Position numbers and translations under genes: made by a program. DNA of 64,000 nt from Sorghum bicolor. Taxonomy: Eukaryota > Streptophyta > Magnoliopsida > Poales > Poaceae. Positions 21,893-32,292 of this stretch are shown here, in pieces (positions within the stretch are counted from its first letter, which is position 1; the number at the start of each line of letters is the position of its first letter). The notes under the pieces were generated by a model that saw only the letters and a list, made by a program, of their open reading frames with translations, did not search any database and was not told the origin of the DNA. The stretch lies in assembly GCF_000003195.3 (NCBI RefSeq), contig NC_012874.2:2387001-2451000 (forward strand), written 5' to 3'.

Positions 21893-23596
21893 CTAGCAAC
21901 TCCGCGGGAATGGAGGATCAGCGAACGGTCCATTTATCACCCCTTGCACGATGATGTTGTATGCCTTCTCTGTCATGTGCATGCCATCCCAGTTGGCAAA
22001 GCGGCCTGGGTCACCCCAAATCTTTGTCGTGCTATTGCACTCCATGCTGGTGTGGTATGGGCCATCGCCCCCGCAGCATGCGACTATAGGATCATCTATA
22101 CCTGCCAACACGACACAACCAACATGAATGAACAACATTATATATCGATCAGGTCAGACAACATCGTCAACCATGTTGGATTCATCACACTAACAAAAGG
22201 AGCCTACACATTCACATGCAACTTTCCTTTCCAAATGGGCCTAATTGTGAGTTGAATTGAATTGAATCGGGGTGGGGAGGGGCAAACTACTGTAGAGGGA
22301 AAACTCACCAAATTTGCCTGGATTCTTGATGAATTCCATGGCAGCGCCATAGTAGTCAGCATAAATTAGCTTCACATGGGGGTAAAAGTTGCGGAGCCTA
22401 TTGACTTCCCAACGAAGCCTTTCGTTGTGTTTTTGGGTGAAGTTGTTTAACCATCTAAGGCACTTGTGCTCGTCGTAGTCCTCTGGGTTGTCACTGTGGA
22501 ACCTGCTCAGATACGACGCCCAACACCCGACAGGAAAATTGTTGGGGATCACGAACACTTTCGCACCACTATCGAGAATAAGCTCCTACATGTATGCATA
22601 TATATAAGCACGTGGAATCCAATTGGATTATAAAAAAGAACATGTATACTAGTGGTGTGCAAGCACCGTACCTCCACGAAATGCATAATGTATGTGAGGA
22701 CATCTGTAATCTGTTCGTCAGCTGCGTTGCCGTTCGGTTTATTACCGGCATTGAAATATGCGAAGTAGTCATTGCCGCCAATCTCACCCATGAGGACGAG
22801 ATCAGAATCGCCTAGAAAATGTTTCCTGGCATCTAGATGGAACAATCATGCAAATTAAAGGATGAGTTGATCGATCAACATATATTAGACGACATGGATT
22901 CATTAATTGGACACATCTATATTTGTATAGGATTTTCCTGGCAAAAAAAAATATTTGTATAGGATTGGTGTATGTAGTAGTTACCATCTCCAGTAGCTCT
23001 AAGGTACACCATTTCATCAAACCAACCCATTTGCACACCTAGACACCAGAGACTGCTCCCTGGGTACAACGGCGCGCCTAGAGCTGTGGCACCCATCACC
23101 GCAAAGTTGGCACCATGTGGAAACTGTCCAGAGTCCTTCTCGGGTAAAATTGGTGGTATCAGTGGCAACTGGAGCGCTTGCGCTGTAATAATATATAGCA
23201 TGGTGAACAAAACAAAAAATGATTTCTCTTCTATATGATGGCAAAAGGATAAGTATTTTGGGACCATCCCTACGCTTCAATTTTCTGAGATCCAACTACA
23301 TAAAAAGGATTCAATGAAAAGTACCGGTACACACCATAGAAATCAATGAGGACACGACCATCCGACATGCGGCCGGTTGCATTCTTGAAAAACGTCTTGC
23401 CGTAGGGGAGCTCCTTGAGCCTAGACGGTGCCTTCCCAAGCATGTGCACGAAATTGCCGGTGTCCATGGTGCCGTCGCCGAAGCCGAAGATTCGCTTGTA
23501 GCAGCTGCACGACCCTACATGAGAATTGAGCAGGAGCACAATAGAGACGATGATGATAACGGCGGGCGCTGAAATGGAAAGATGACTGCTGCTCAT
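21893..23596 (-). CDS. GDSL esterase/lipase-like protein 1, catalytic Ser replaced by Gly
   Basis: Secreted GDSL-family protein of 368 residues, the family's usual size. Five exons: 23335-23596, 22985-23182, 22672-22832, 22309-22585, 21893-22101, all with GT-AG junctions in phase. An N-terminal signal peptide (VIIIVSIVLLL core, residues 13-23) precedes SCSCYKRIF. Block I reads FGFGDGTMDTGNF, so residue 42 is Gly (GGC) where the catalytic Ser of GDS(L) is expected. Block III GEIGGNDY (Asn174) and block V DGMHMTEKAY (Asp338, His341) are intact. Without the nucleophile, normal ester hydrolysis is unlikely; a binding or non-catalytic role, or early gene decay, are alternatives. Confidence 0.88.
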
Positions 23597-23658
23597 CTTT
23601 GACTTTGAGCACCGATACTTCTCTTTGTGTCTTCTGTTGATGACTCCCTTTGACCAAC

Positions 23659-23665
23659 ATTTATA
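23659..23665 (-). promoter_or_regulatory. TATA box of GDSL gene 1
   Basis: TATAAAT on the minus strand about 63 bp upstream of the ATG, with TTGGTCAAAGG (W-box-like TTGAC core inverted) just upstream. Both are conserved in the other copy. Confidence 0.5.
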
Positions 23666-23870
23666 GGACTCCTGAATAGTGGGTATATCTCTAACAGCCC
23701 ATTGTTTACTTCTTGAATAGAGGTATGTCTCTAACGACCAACCGTTCGTCCTTATGAACGCAAGGAAAAATATTATTTAAAGTAATATATAAATCCTGTT
23801 CACATTTATAAACAAAGATTTGTTTAAGATTTGTTTATTAATGATCACCTATTTATTGAAAATATCTTCC

Positions 23871-24628
23871 GCGATCGTGATTTGAGTATGTAATCCAAAT
23901 TCGTAAACTTAATTTGAAGGAGCACTTTATTTTTATTTTTTTTGTCGTGAGGGCTCAGGAGCCAGGAGAGGCCAGGACCACAAACGACGCCTTCTCCTCC
24001 ATCTTGCATCCTCTCTCCAGCACTTGATGATATTAATTGCCACCTGGGTTGTGCCATTTCACCATTTTGATTTTTCTAAATTAACTAGGACTTTGTCAAA
24101 AATGTGGCGTGTGTGCTATATATGGATATGGCCCAATAATTGTTTAATTTTGATTTTGTTAACTGAGATTTTGTCATAATTAATGATATCGATTCCAATG
24201 GGCAAAATCAAGATCCATCATTAATTATAACAAAATCCAGGTTAACAAAATCAAAATCAAATAATTATTGTGCCATAGACATGTGACACACACCATGGCT
24301 CCTGAAATCAATGTATACTAAAAATTCTTTGAGGTGTTGTAATTAGCTTTTTTGGGGTTGGGGATAGAATGGTGATGCAGGCTTGAAGTTACTTGCTTAA
24401 TTACATAGCCTAGTATACATATATTGAGCTCAAGTTACTGGTGTGGATATTTGTTGACCTGCAAGCTTTTGTTGCAAGCTTGTAGGATAACATGCATATG
24501 TTGTTATAGTGAGTGGTCTAGGTTGATGTGTGTTACATAGCATGTTAATATTGTTGTGCAGTTTTGGTAGTAATTTTAGCAACTTCACTTGTAAGTTAAG
24601 ACAAAAAGGCAGCTGGAATTCCCCCTAA
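23871..24628. repeat. Foldback element copy a (24097-24302) and surroundings
   Basis: At 24110-24300 the text 'ttgattttgttaac ... gagattttgtcataattaatg' is followed by its inverse 'cattaattataacaaaatcc ... gttaacaaaatcaaaatcaa', giving a long imperfect hairpin. The same family recurs at 24895, 28935 and 29290. The left arm of another hairpin (gcactttattt ... gctcaggagccagga) lies at 23920-23970. Confidence 0.55.
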
Positions 24629-24771
24629 AGGTTTGTTTGGTTGTACACTAATTCATTGAAATCCACATGTATTGGGTATGATTAACTTGAAAAATTAGTT
24701 CATTTTGATTTCACCTCAATCCTCTCCAATACATGTTGATTGGAGTGGGTTAGAGTGCAGCCAAACAAGCC
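24629..24771. mobile_element. Small Tourist-like MITE
   Basis: 143 bp with ends AGGTTTGTTTGGTTGTAC and (inverse) GGCTTGTTTGGCTGCAC, flanked by TAA on both sides. Confidence 0.6.
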
Positions 24772-24894
24772 TAAGCAACAAAGGTTTTCTCAAGATTAAG
24801 ATTGATATGATGATGACTGACCAATGAAGATAGACTTAGATATCGTGTGTGATGATGTTGCCACCTGTGGCGCGCCATTTTTCTATTTTGATTT

Positions 24895-25265
24895 TCTTAA
24901 CTAGGATTTTGTCAAAAATGTGTGCATGTTAACTTTTAAAATATTAATGTGCGTTGGTTACATAAGATGTCGTGTGTGCTATATGAATATGGCCCAATGA
25001 TGACTTGCTTTTGATTTTGCTACCTAGGATTTTGTCACAATTAATGATGGGGCCGCAATGATTGTTTTGACTTTGATTTTGCTAACTGAGATTGTGTACA
25101 ATTAATGATGTGTTATTATTTGTGACAAAAATCTCATGTAGCAAAATCAAAATTAAGCCATCGTTAGGCCATAACCATATAGCACACAAGTAAGCTCTTG
25201 TATATAATAAGTGCACATTAAAAATTTCTAAAAATTAACATGCACACATTTTTCAACGAAATTTG
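24895..25265. mobile_element. Foldback (long inverted repeat) element, copy b
   Basis: Two arms of roughly 120 bp: 'aaaaatgtgtgcatgttaac ... gtgtgctatatgaatatggcc' and its inverse 'ggccataaccatatagcacac ... gttaacatgcacacattttt' (one arm base differs). They enclose a spacer that is itself partly self-complementary. No open reading frame. Confidence 0.6.
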
Positions 25266-25599
25266 TTCTTGACGATAGTGGGAGTTAGTGCATGGCCATA
25301 AAATCGACTGTGGAAGGTGTTTCGTTGTGATAGATGAAGACAAAGACTAACTATAGAGCTTGGCTCCTTCTTCCCTCATCCTAAAAGGCTTGTGTTGCGA
25401 GTAAAAGTAATATAGAACCATCTATGCATGAATGATGTGAATGATATGTGGTTATAAAAAACAACGATATAATCACTAATGTTGGTTGTTTTAAATTAAC
25501 ATGCATGAATGTATATATATATTTGTCATCTATTTGTTGCTATTAACATTATCAAAAATTCACTCGAAAAACAACATTAGCAACATTGAAATCTAAATT

Positions 25600-25900
25600 T
25601 GAAAGAGGTTTTTTTAAATGTGAAACAAACATTAACAAAGACGGACAGTTAGAAACAACCGCCTTCATTAAAACTTTAATAGAGGCGGACGACATAACAC
25701 AACCGCCTCGGTTAATACATTAACCATGGCGGACAACATAAGGCAACTGCCATGGTTAATGTGTATTTACCGTGGTGGTTGCCTTATATCGCCTGCCACG
25801 GTTAATGTATTAACCGCCTCGGTTAAGCCATGATTAACCGTGACCTTATGACCGTGGCGGTTGCAAAAACCATCATGATTAAGTTTTATTGTAGTAGTGG
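25600..25900. mobile_element. CACTA-type transposon end
   Basis: The right edge is the inverse of CACTACTACAATAAAACTT. Inward lie many direct and inverted 'ccgcctcggttaa / aaccgtggcggttg' motifs, the usual subterminal repeats of CACTA elements. The opposite end and a transposase are not present. GDSL duplication unit 2 begins directly after it. Confidence 0.65.
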
Positions 25901-26226
25901 CTCTGTAGGCTCACGGGTGCTTTATGCACCGCGTGGTCCAAGCTCTGGGAGCAAACACGGGCCATTGCAGCACATGGACCTATCCCAAAAGACTGTCCAC
26001 AATTTTGGTAAAAAAAGGCGTCCAGATAAATAAACACACCCTATATCGCGTCTAGTGGATGGCCTTAATTCCATTTACCATCTTATACAATAATGTGAAC
26101 TTGCTTAAGTATGTGTGCTTGCAATAATTTTGAATGGACACTTCTTCCTTAGAGAACGCTAAAACTTTGTTATTATTATAAAAAAAGTTGGATACATATA
26201 TGCCATGAAGAATGCCAAATCTCATC

Positions 26227-28477
26227 CTAGCAACTCTGCGGGAACGGAGGATCAGCGAACGGTCCATTTATCACCCCTTGCACGATGATGTTGTATGCCT
26301 TCTCTGTCATGTGCATGCCATCCCAGTTGGCAAAGCGGCCTGGGTCACCCCAAATCTTTGCCGTGCTATTGCACTCCATGCTGGTGTGGTATGGGCCATC
26401 GCCCCCGCAGCATGCGACTACAGGATCATCTATACCTGCCAACACGACACAACCAACATGAATGAGCAACATTATATATCGATCAGGTCAGACAACATCG
26501 TCAACCATGTTGGATTCATCACACTAACAAAAGGATCCTACACATTCACATGCAACTTTCCTTTCCAAATGGGCCTAATTGTGAGTTGAATTTAATTGAA
26601 TCGGGGTGGGGAGGGCAAACTACTGTAGAGGAAAAACTCACCAAATTTGCTTGGATTCTTGATGAAATCCATGGTGGCGCCATAGTAGTCAGCGTAAATT
26701 AGCTTCACATGGGGGTAAAAGTTGCGGAGCCTATTGACTTCCCAACGAAGCCTTTCGTTGTGTTTTTGGGTGAAGTTGTTTAACCACCTAAGGCACTTGT
26801 GCTCATCATAGTCCTCTGGGTTGTCGCTGTGGAACCTGCTCAGATACGACGCCCAACACCCGACAGGAAAATTGTTGGGGATCACAAACACTTTCGCACC
26901 CCTATCGAGAATAAGCTCCTACATATATGCGTGTATATATATAAGCACGTGGAATCTAATTGGATTATCAGATAAAATAAAGAGCATGCTTATTGGTGTG
27001 CAAGCTAGCACACCTTACCTCCACGAAATGCATAATGTACGTCATGACATTTGTAATGTATTCGTCAGCTGCGTTGCCGTGAGGTTTATTACCGACACTG
27101 AAATATGCGAAGTAGTCGTTGCTGCCAATCTCGCCCATCAGGATGAGATCAGAATCTCTTAGAAAATGTTTCCGGGCATCTGATAGAACAATCATGCAAA
27201 GTACGAGTTGATCTCGATCAGCATAGTAGGCATGTATTCACTGGACATCTATATTTGTATTGATTTGGTGTATGTAGTAGTTACCATCTCCAGTGGCTCT
27301 AAGGTACACCATTTCATCAAACCAATCCGTTTGCACACCTAGACTAAAGAGGCTGCTCCCTGGGTACAATGGTGCCTCTAGAACAGTGGCACCCATCACC
27401 GCAAAGTTGGCACCATATGGAAACTGCCCATAGTCCTTCTCCGGTAAAATCGGTGGTATCAGTGGCAACTGGAGCGCTTCAGCTGTAATAATATAGCATG
27501 ATGCACAGTGAGCAAAACAAAAAGGATTTCTATATACTGGCAAAAGGATGAGTATTTTGGGACCATCCCACACTTCAATTTTCTCTCCCTTGGAATCTGA
27601 CGCTTTTTCCGCAGCGCGCGTGCCCTCACATTGCTGTTGGCGCACACCCGTCCACCCCCTTCCCTATTTTATCTTCTCCCCTAGTCCCTGGCAAGCCCTG
27701 CCACGCCATCTTGACCACCACCCAGATTGCCAGTGACCTCCCTATCGGGCGAACCGGCCCTCCCTTAACTTCGTTGGCACTCGCACCCGCTGCCTTCCCC
27801 CCCTAATCCAGATGTCCTACCCCCGCCCACTCGGCAGCGGTGCCGCCACCAAGCTCACCGCCGGCCAACCTGCCACCACCATTGTGCCACGCCCACCGCA
27901 CCTGGCTAGCCAGCCATCAATCTAGAGCCGTGGAGATACTCAAAGTTGTGATGTCTTCAACCCTAACCCTAAGCCGCTACCCTGCCACCACCGGCCTCAA
28001 CCACTGCACATGGGCGGTGGTGAGGATGCCGCCGCAGCGCTCCACCCACCACCCACCCATCCCCGCGACAACCACCATCTCCTAATTTCACGAGCAAGAT
28101 GTTGTGTCCCGGTAACAGTAATGGTGGAACACGTGCCGAATTAGATTTGGGCTTGGAATGAGATCCAACTACAAGCATACCATAGAAAGGATTAAGTGAA
28201 AACGTGTATACACACCATAGAAATCAATGAGGACACGGCCATCCGACATGCGCCCGGTTGCATTCTTGAAAAACGTCTTGCCGTAGGGGAGCTCCTTGAG
28301 CCTAGACGGTGCCTTCCCAAGCATGTGCACGAAATTCCCGGTGTCCATGGTGCCGTCGCCGAAGCCGAAGATTCGCTTGTAGCAGCTGCACGACCCTACA
28401 TGAGAATTGAGCAGGAGCACAACAGAGACGATGATGATAACGACGGGCGCTGAAATGGAAAGATGACTGCTGCTCAT
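26227..28477 (-). CDS. GDSL esterase/lipase-like protein 2, catalytic Ser replaced by Gly
   Basis: Tandem paralogue of the gene at 21893-23596, also 368 residues. Exons: 28216-28477, 27285-27482, 27019-27179, 26642-26918, 26227-26435; exon lengths are identical to copy 1. The signal peptide and the FGFGDGTMDTGNF block I with Gly42 are the same. Block III here reads GEIGSNDY, so the usual Gly173 before Asn is Ser. Block V Asp and His are kept. The reading frame is intact despite the altered active site, which argues for recent duplication or for selection on a non-catalytic role. Intron 1 is 733 bp against 152 bp in copy 1 because of an insertion. Confidence 0.88.
27590..28161. mobile_element. 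Insertion in intron 1 of GDSL gene 2
   Basis: DNA absent from the same intron of copy 1, where 'ttttct' joins 'gagatccaac' directly. The insert is bounded by CTTGGAAT at both ends, a possible 8-bp target duplication. It is GC-rich inside, with no recognisable gene. No clear terminal inverted repeats, so the class is open. Confidence 0.45.
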
Positions 28478-28540
28478 CTTTGACTTCGAGCACCGATACT
28501 TCTCTTTGTGTCTTCTACTGATGACTCCCTTTTGACCAAT

Positions 28541-28547
28541 ATTTATA
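28541..28547 (-). promoter_or_regulatory. TATA box of GDSL gene 2
   Basis: TATAAAT on the minus strand, 64 bp upstream of the ATG, in the same context as in copy 1. Confidence 0.5.
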
Positions 28548-28934
28548 GGACTCCTGAGTAGTGGTATATCTCTAACCGCCCACAGTTTACTTCTTGAATA
28601 GAGGTACAGATCTCTCTAACACCCAACCGTTCGTCCTTATGAAGGCAAGGAAAAATATTATTTAAAATAATGTAAATCTTGTTCACATTTATAAACATAG
28701 ATTTGTTTATTAATAGTCACCTATTTATTGAAAATATTTTTCGTGATCGTGATTTGAGTATGCAATTCAATTTCGTAAACTTTGAAGGAGTACTTTATTT
28801 ATTTCTTTTGCTGTGAGGGCCACGAGCCAGGAGGGGCTAGGACCACAAACACCCCTCCTCCATCTTGCATCCTCTCTCCAGAAGTTGATGATATTTCGCC
28901 ATTTTGATTTTGCTAATTAACTAGGATTTTATAA

Positions 28935-29085
28935 AAAATGTGGCATATTAGTGTTTAGAATTCTTTTAATGTGCATTGATTACAAGAGCTATCGTGTGTG
29001 TTATATAGTTGTGGCCTAATAATATAATTGTTTAATCCACAACTGTATGACACACATGACAACTCCTGAAATCAGTGCATATTAA
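28935..29085. mobile_element. Foldback element copy c
   Basis: 'gagctatcgtgtgtgttatatagttgtgg' type arm (28988 on) and its inverse 'ccacaactgtatgacacacatgac' (29038 on) flank a short AT-rich centre. Outer arms 'tgtggcatattagtg...' are shared with copy d. Confidence 0.55.
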
Positions 29086-29087
29086 CA

Positions 29088-29222
29088 ATTTTTTAGAAGC
29101 ACTTTATTTATTTCTTTTGTTGTGAGAGCTCAGGAGCCAGAGGAGTCAGGACCGCACTAGTCCCTCCTGACTCCTGAGCCTCCATGACAAAAGAGATAAA
29201 TAAAGTGCTTCTCAAAAATTCT
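29088..29222. repeat. Large imperfect palindrome
   Basis: Left arm 'agaagcactttatttatttc ... gctcaggagcc' and right arm 'ggctcctgagcct...' reading back to 'ataaagtgcttct', folding about position 29155. Single-arm versions of the same sequence occur at 23920 and 28790. Confidence 0.65.
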
Positions 29223-29289
29223 CACCAACACTTGACGATATTGCCATCTGGGTGTGTGCCATCTTGATTTTGCTAATTAACTAGAATTT

Positions 29290-29450
29290 TGTCAAAAACA
29301 TGGCATGTTAGTGTTTAGACTTCTTTCAATGTGCATTGATTATAGGAGCTATCTATATGGCTGTGGTCTAATAATATAACTGTTTAATTAATTCATAACT
29401 GTATGAGACACACGACAGCTCCTGAAATCAATGCATATCAACAATTTTTG
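29290..29450. mobile_element. Foldback element copy d
   Basis: Same organisation as copy c: 'ggagctatctatatggctgtgg' against inverse 'cataactgtatgagacacacgacagctcc'. Confidence 0.5.
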
Positions 29451-29619
29451 AGAATCATTACATGCAGATTTTTTTCTTACAAAATTAATTATACCTAAAA
29501 AAATCAAAATAGCATGCCCGAGGTGGCAACATCATCACACAAAATATCTAAGTCTATCTTCATCGATCAGTTCAAATCATCGGCGGGCAAGAAGTTGGTG
29601 TCTGGTTACACTCCAACGA

Positions 29620-29853
29620 CCCCACCTTAATCCACATATATTGGAGAGATTAAGGTGGGAACTAAACTAATTTTACATATCAATTCCACCTAATACACGT
29701 GGATTAGAGCAGTACAACCAAACAAACATTTAACCATCGACCCACCTTAATTCACATATATTGGAGAAATTAAGGTGGGAACTAAACTAATTTTACATAT
29801 CAATTCCACCTAATACACATGGAGTAGAGTAGTACAACCAAACAAACATTTAG
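29620..29853. repeat. Tandem duplication of a MITE-like unit
   Basis: Two ~120-bp units ('ccaccttaat...acatatattggaga ... ggtgggaactaaactaat ... gtacaaccaaacaaacattta'), about 95% alike by eye. Each contains a short inverted 'ccaccttaat/attaaggtgg' pair. The unit's end resembles the MITE at 24629. Confidence 0.6.
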
Positions 29854-30147
29854 GAGGGAAGAAGAACCCAAGCTCTAGGTTATCAGCCGAATCTGCCAGT
29901 TATTCAGTAGAATTTTTTCTCGCAACAAATAAACGAACAATACTTTCAGCCAGACTAAAAATATTGTTCGCTAATTTGTTGTGAGAGAAAAACTACTAAA
30001 TAACTAACAGATTTGGTAAATAAGTTCAAGTGAACAAGCTTGTCTTAAGCTATCACAATGAAACACCTTCCGCGGCTAAAGCCTAACACAACAAAATAGT
30101 GGTGTGGCTAAATGCTATGGTCATGCTCAACAATTTATTACATCACA
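29854..30147. other. Intergenic, no gene seen
   Basis: Contains one inverted pair around 'cgcaacaaataa / aatttgttgtgag' (29915-29990), probably another eroded element. No coding signal. Confidence 0.35.
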
Positions 30148-30700
30148 AATATGCACATGTGTTGCAATGGAAGAAAAAGATTTATTAAACATGAATGAAA
30201 AACAAGAATGGTATATATCTATTCACTGTATTTACACTTCATAAAATTTTAAAACTAAAATTTATTTTATGTTGATCATAACATCTACTCCCTTTAAGTT
30301 GGTAAAAGAAGACATTTTAGATAACAACATGCAAAGCATAACTTTGACTTGATTTTTTATAAAAATATTTATTTAAAAGTGATATATGTATACTTTTATA
30401 AAAGTATATTTCAAGAAAAATCTATTCATATGGTTTTTATGTTTCCAAACTCAATAACTTAAAAGTTATTCGTGATTTATATTCTCAATGTTTGACCCAA
30501 ATCTTGTTCAAAAACGACTTCTTTTACCAACTTGGAGGGAATATAATTTAAGTTGATACTAACAACAATATGATAATGTTCTATTAAATTTGTTCAATAC
30601 CTTGATATATATTTTTCTCTTCTATTATAAGGCATAAAAATATTTAGTTGTTAATATATCATAACTTTAATTTTCATATTATCCTTATATTGATAGAGTT
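30148..30700 (-). mobile_element. Decayed Helitron-type copy split by a Stowaway
   Basis: The left edge 'caaatatgcacatgtgttgcaatgg' is a degraded inverse of the Helitron tail CCGTTGCAACGCACGGGCAT. The following text matches 32340-32520 except that 254 bp (30288-30541) are inserted. Confidence 0.45.
30288..30541. mobile_element. Stowaway-like MITE
   Basis: Ends CTCCCTTTAAGTTGGTAAA and (inverse) TTCCCTCCAAGTTGGTAAA with TA at both edges, as in Tc1/mariner Stowaway elements. The related sequence at about 32450 lacks it. Confidence 0.7.
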
Positions 30701-32292
30701 AGATACCCAGTTCCATAACTTTTTTTTGATCCATAAAAATATGTAATTTAGAATTATTCACGACATGGACCAGTTCAATATGGATATAGCTGAGCGGGGT
30801 CGACTTTTGGCAAGCATGACCTGTGGAGAGTGCTAGCCCCGCCTGCGGTGTCATTTGGTCGTTGCGGTGATGAGGGTGTTTAATTCAGCGATAATGTATT
30901 GTAGCATGTACCTGCTTAGTGGTGCTTATTTTCCACCATTCAAAAGTGCTTTAAGATTCATGCTGCAGCACATTCTCTCTAGTGTTCAGCATTTTCTTTC
31001 CAAGTGTTTTGCACTCTCTTCTTTGCTGCACATATTTCAAGGTTGTTTAAATGGCCAGGATAATAGCTGCTTAGCATGTAGAGGCCAAAAAAAAATGCAG
31101 ACGTAGGATGGGAGAGACTAGCTGCGTGTGCATGACAACGTTAGTCGTGGCACTGGGTCGTAGCGCCGCACGCGGCAACCTCTCGTTGACATGATGAACG
31201 GAAGTCAAGGAAAGAAAAAAAAGAGTGCGAGGATGTGTAGAAGTGCAATGACTACGAGAGGGTGATTTGCAACGGACGAGGATGATTTTTGGCTTTCCTT
31301 ATTTGTTATTTACGGTGACTTGAATTTTTTAGAGTTCATGTTTGATTTGAGTTTTTTCCATTGAGGAACACCCCCTCCGTACATGTGGCAGTTTTTTTTT
31401 GAAACAACAGTTTTTTTTTCATGTGAAGGAAACTGAGAGAGGGAAGGACGGTGTAAAGCAAAACCAAAAAAAGAAAAAGAATCAAACAGGGGTGATTAAT
31501 TTTTAGATTTCCTTGTTTGTGGTCTCTGTTGATGTGATTAGGAGTCCGTTTGATTTGATTTTTTGATGTACGAACATAGGATTCCTATTTAGATTAGGAT
31601 TCCTATATGAGCGCAGGTTGTATATATAATTTCAGGAGATATAGAAAGAAATTCTCCATTGTCCGGTAGTTAGAGAGAGATGAACAAAAAAAATAGATGG
31701 ACGAAAAAATACTGAAATTTTGTCTCTTTTATTATTAGATATAGATATAGAATATAGATATAGATATACATATAAGAGTATTTTGACAAAAATAATGGTA
31801 CTAATGACTTAACAATTTATTACATCATAGCACCTATGCAAATGTGTGTATATTCATTTTCTCTTGCACAAGTCCAATTGAGTGGTAAAGGTTCACTTCA
31901 AAAATCACAAGTTAAAACTGGGGGAAACTAAAAAATGGACGCCATAGTATAAAAGCCTACAAATCAGTTTCCATGTAATTAACTGGAGACACGTAACTTT
32001 TAGCTTATGGGAAATAAGAAAAATGACAATAGTCCATTTAATAGTTAGTTTGGAAACTCAAATAATCCCCCTAGAATCCCTGAGCAAACCATGAGGATGT
32101 CATTTGAATAAGACATTAGTTATTTATGGGAGGTCTTTCCTCCCTGGGTAGGCATAAGAGTGATGCATTTGAATCCACAAGTGGAGCTCTCGAAGATTGA
32201 AAGTTAGCTATGCGTTACAACTTGCATTAACTTAAGATTAGCTATATGACTCCAGAGCATTCAAGTTCATGAAGGATTGCTGCTTTAGTGTA
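30701..32292. other. Gene-free repetitive DNA
   Basis: No gene recognised. Contains an ATAGAT microsatellite (31735-31772) and a second degraded 'acaatttattacatca' block (31810), shared with 30140. Confidence 0.4.

Larger units (their letters stand above)
21589..23870. repeat. GDSL duplication unit 1
   Basis: Direct duplicate of 25917-28750. Similarity begins at 'tttatgcaccgcgtgg' and, left of the inserted element, also includes 'ctgtaggctcgtgggtgc' at 19446-19463. It covers the whole GDSL gene and its promoter and fades at about 23,870. Gene order and strand are the same in both units. Confidence 0.85.
25903..28750. repeat. GDSL duplication unit 2 (holds the empty site)
   Basis: Direct duplicate of unit 1, beginning 'ctgtaggctcacgggtgctttatgc' without the 2.1 kb element found in unit 1. 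It contains the second GDSL gene, with an extra ~570 bp in intron 1. Confidence 0.85.

Noticed and set aside
21878..22255. Plus-strand open frames across GDSL exons (and the same at 26212-26589)
   Set aside because: Antisense to well-supported exons with intact splice sites and family motifs.
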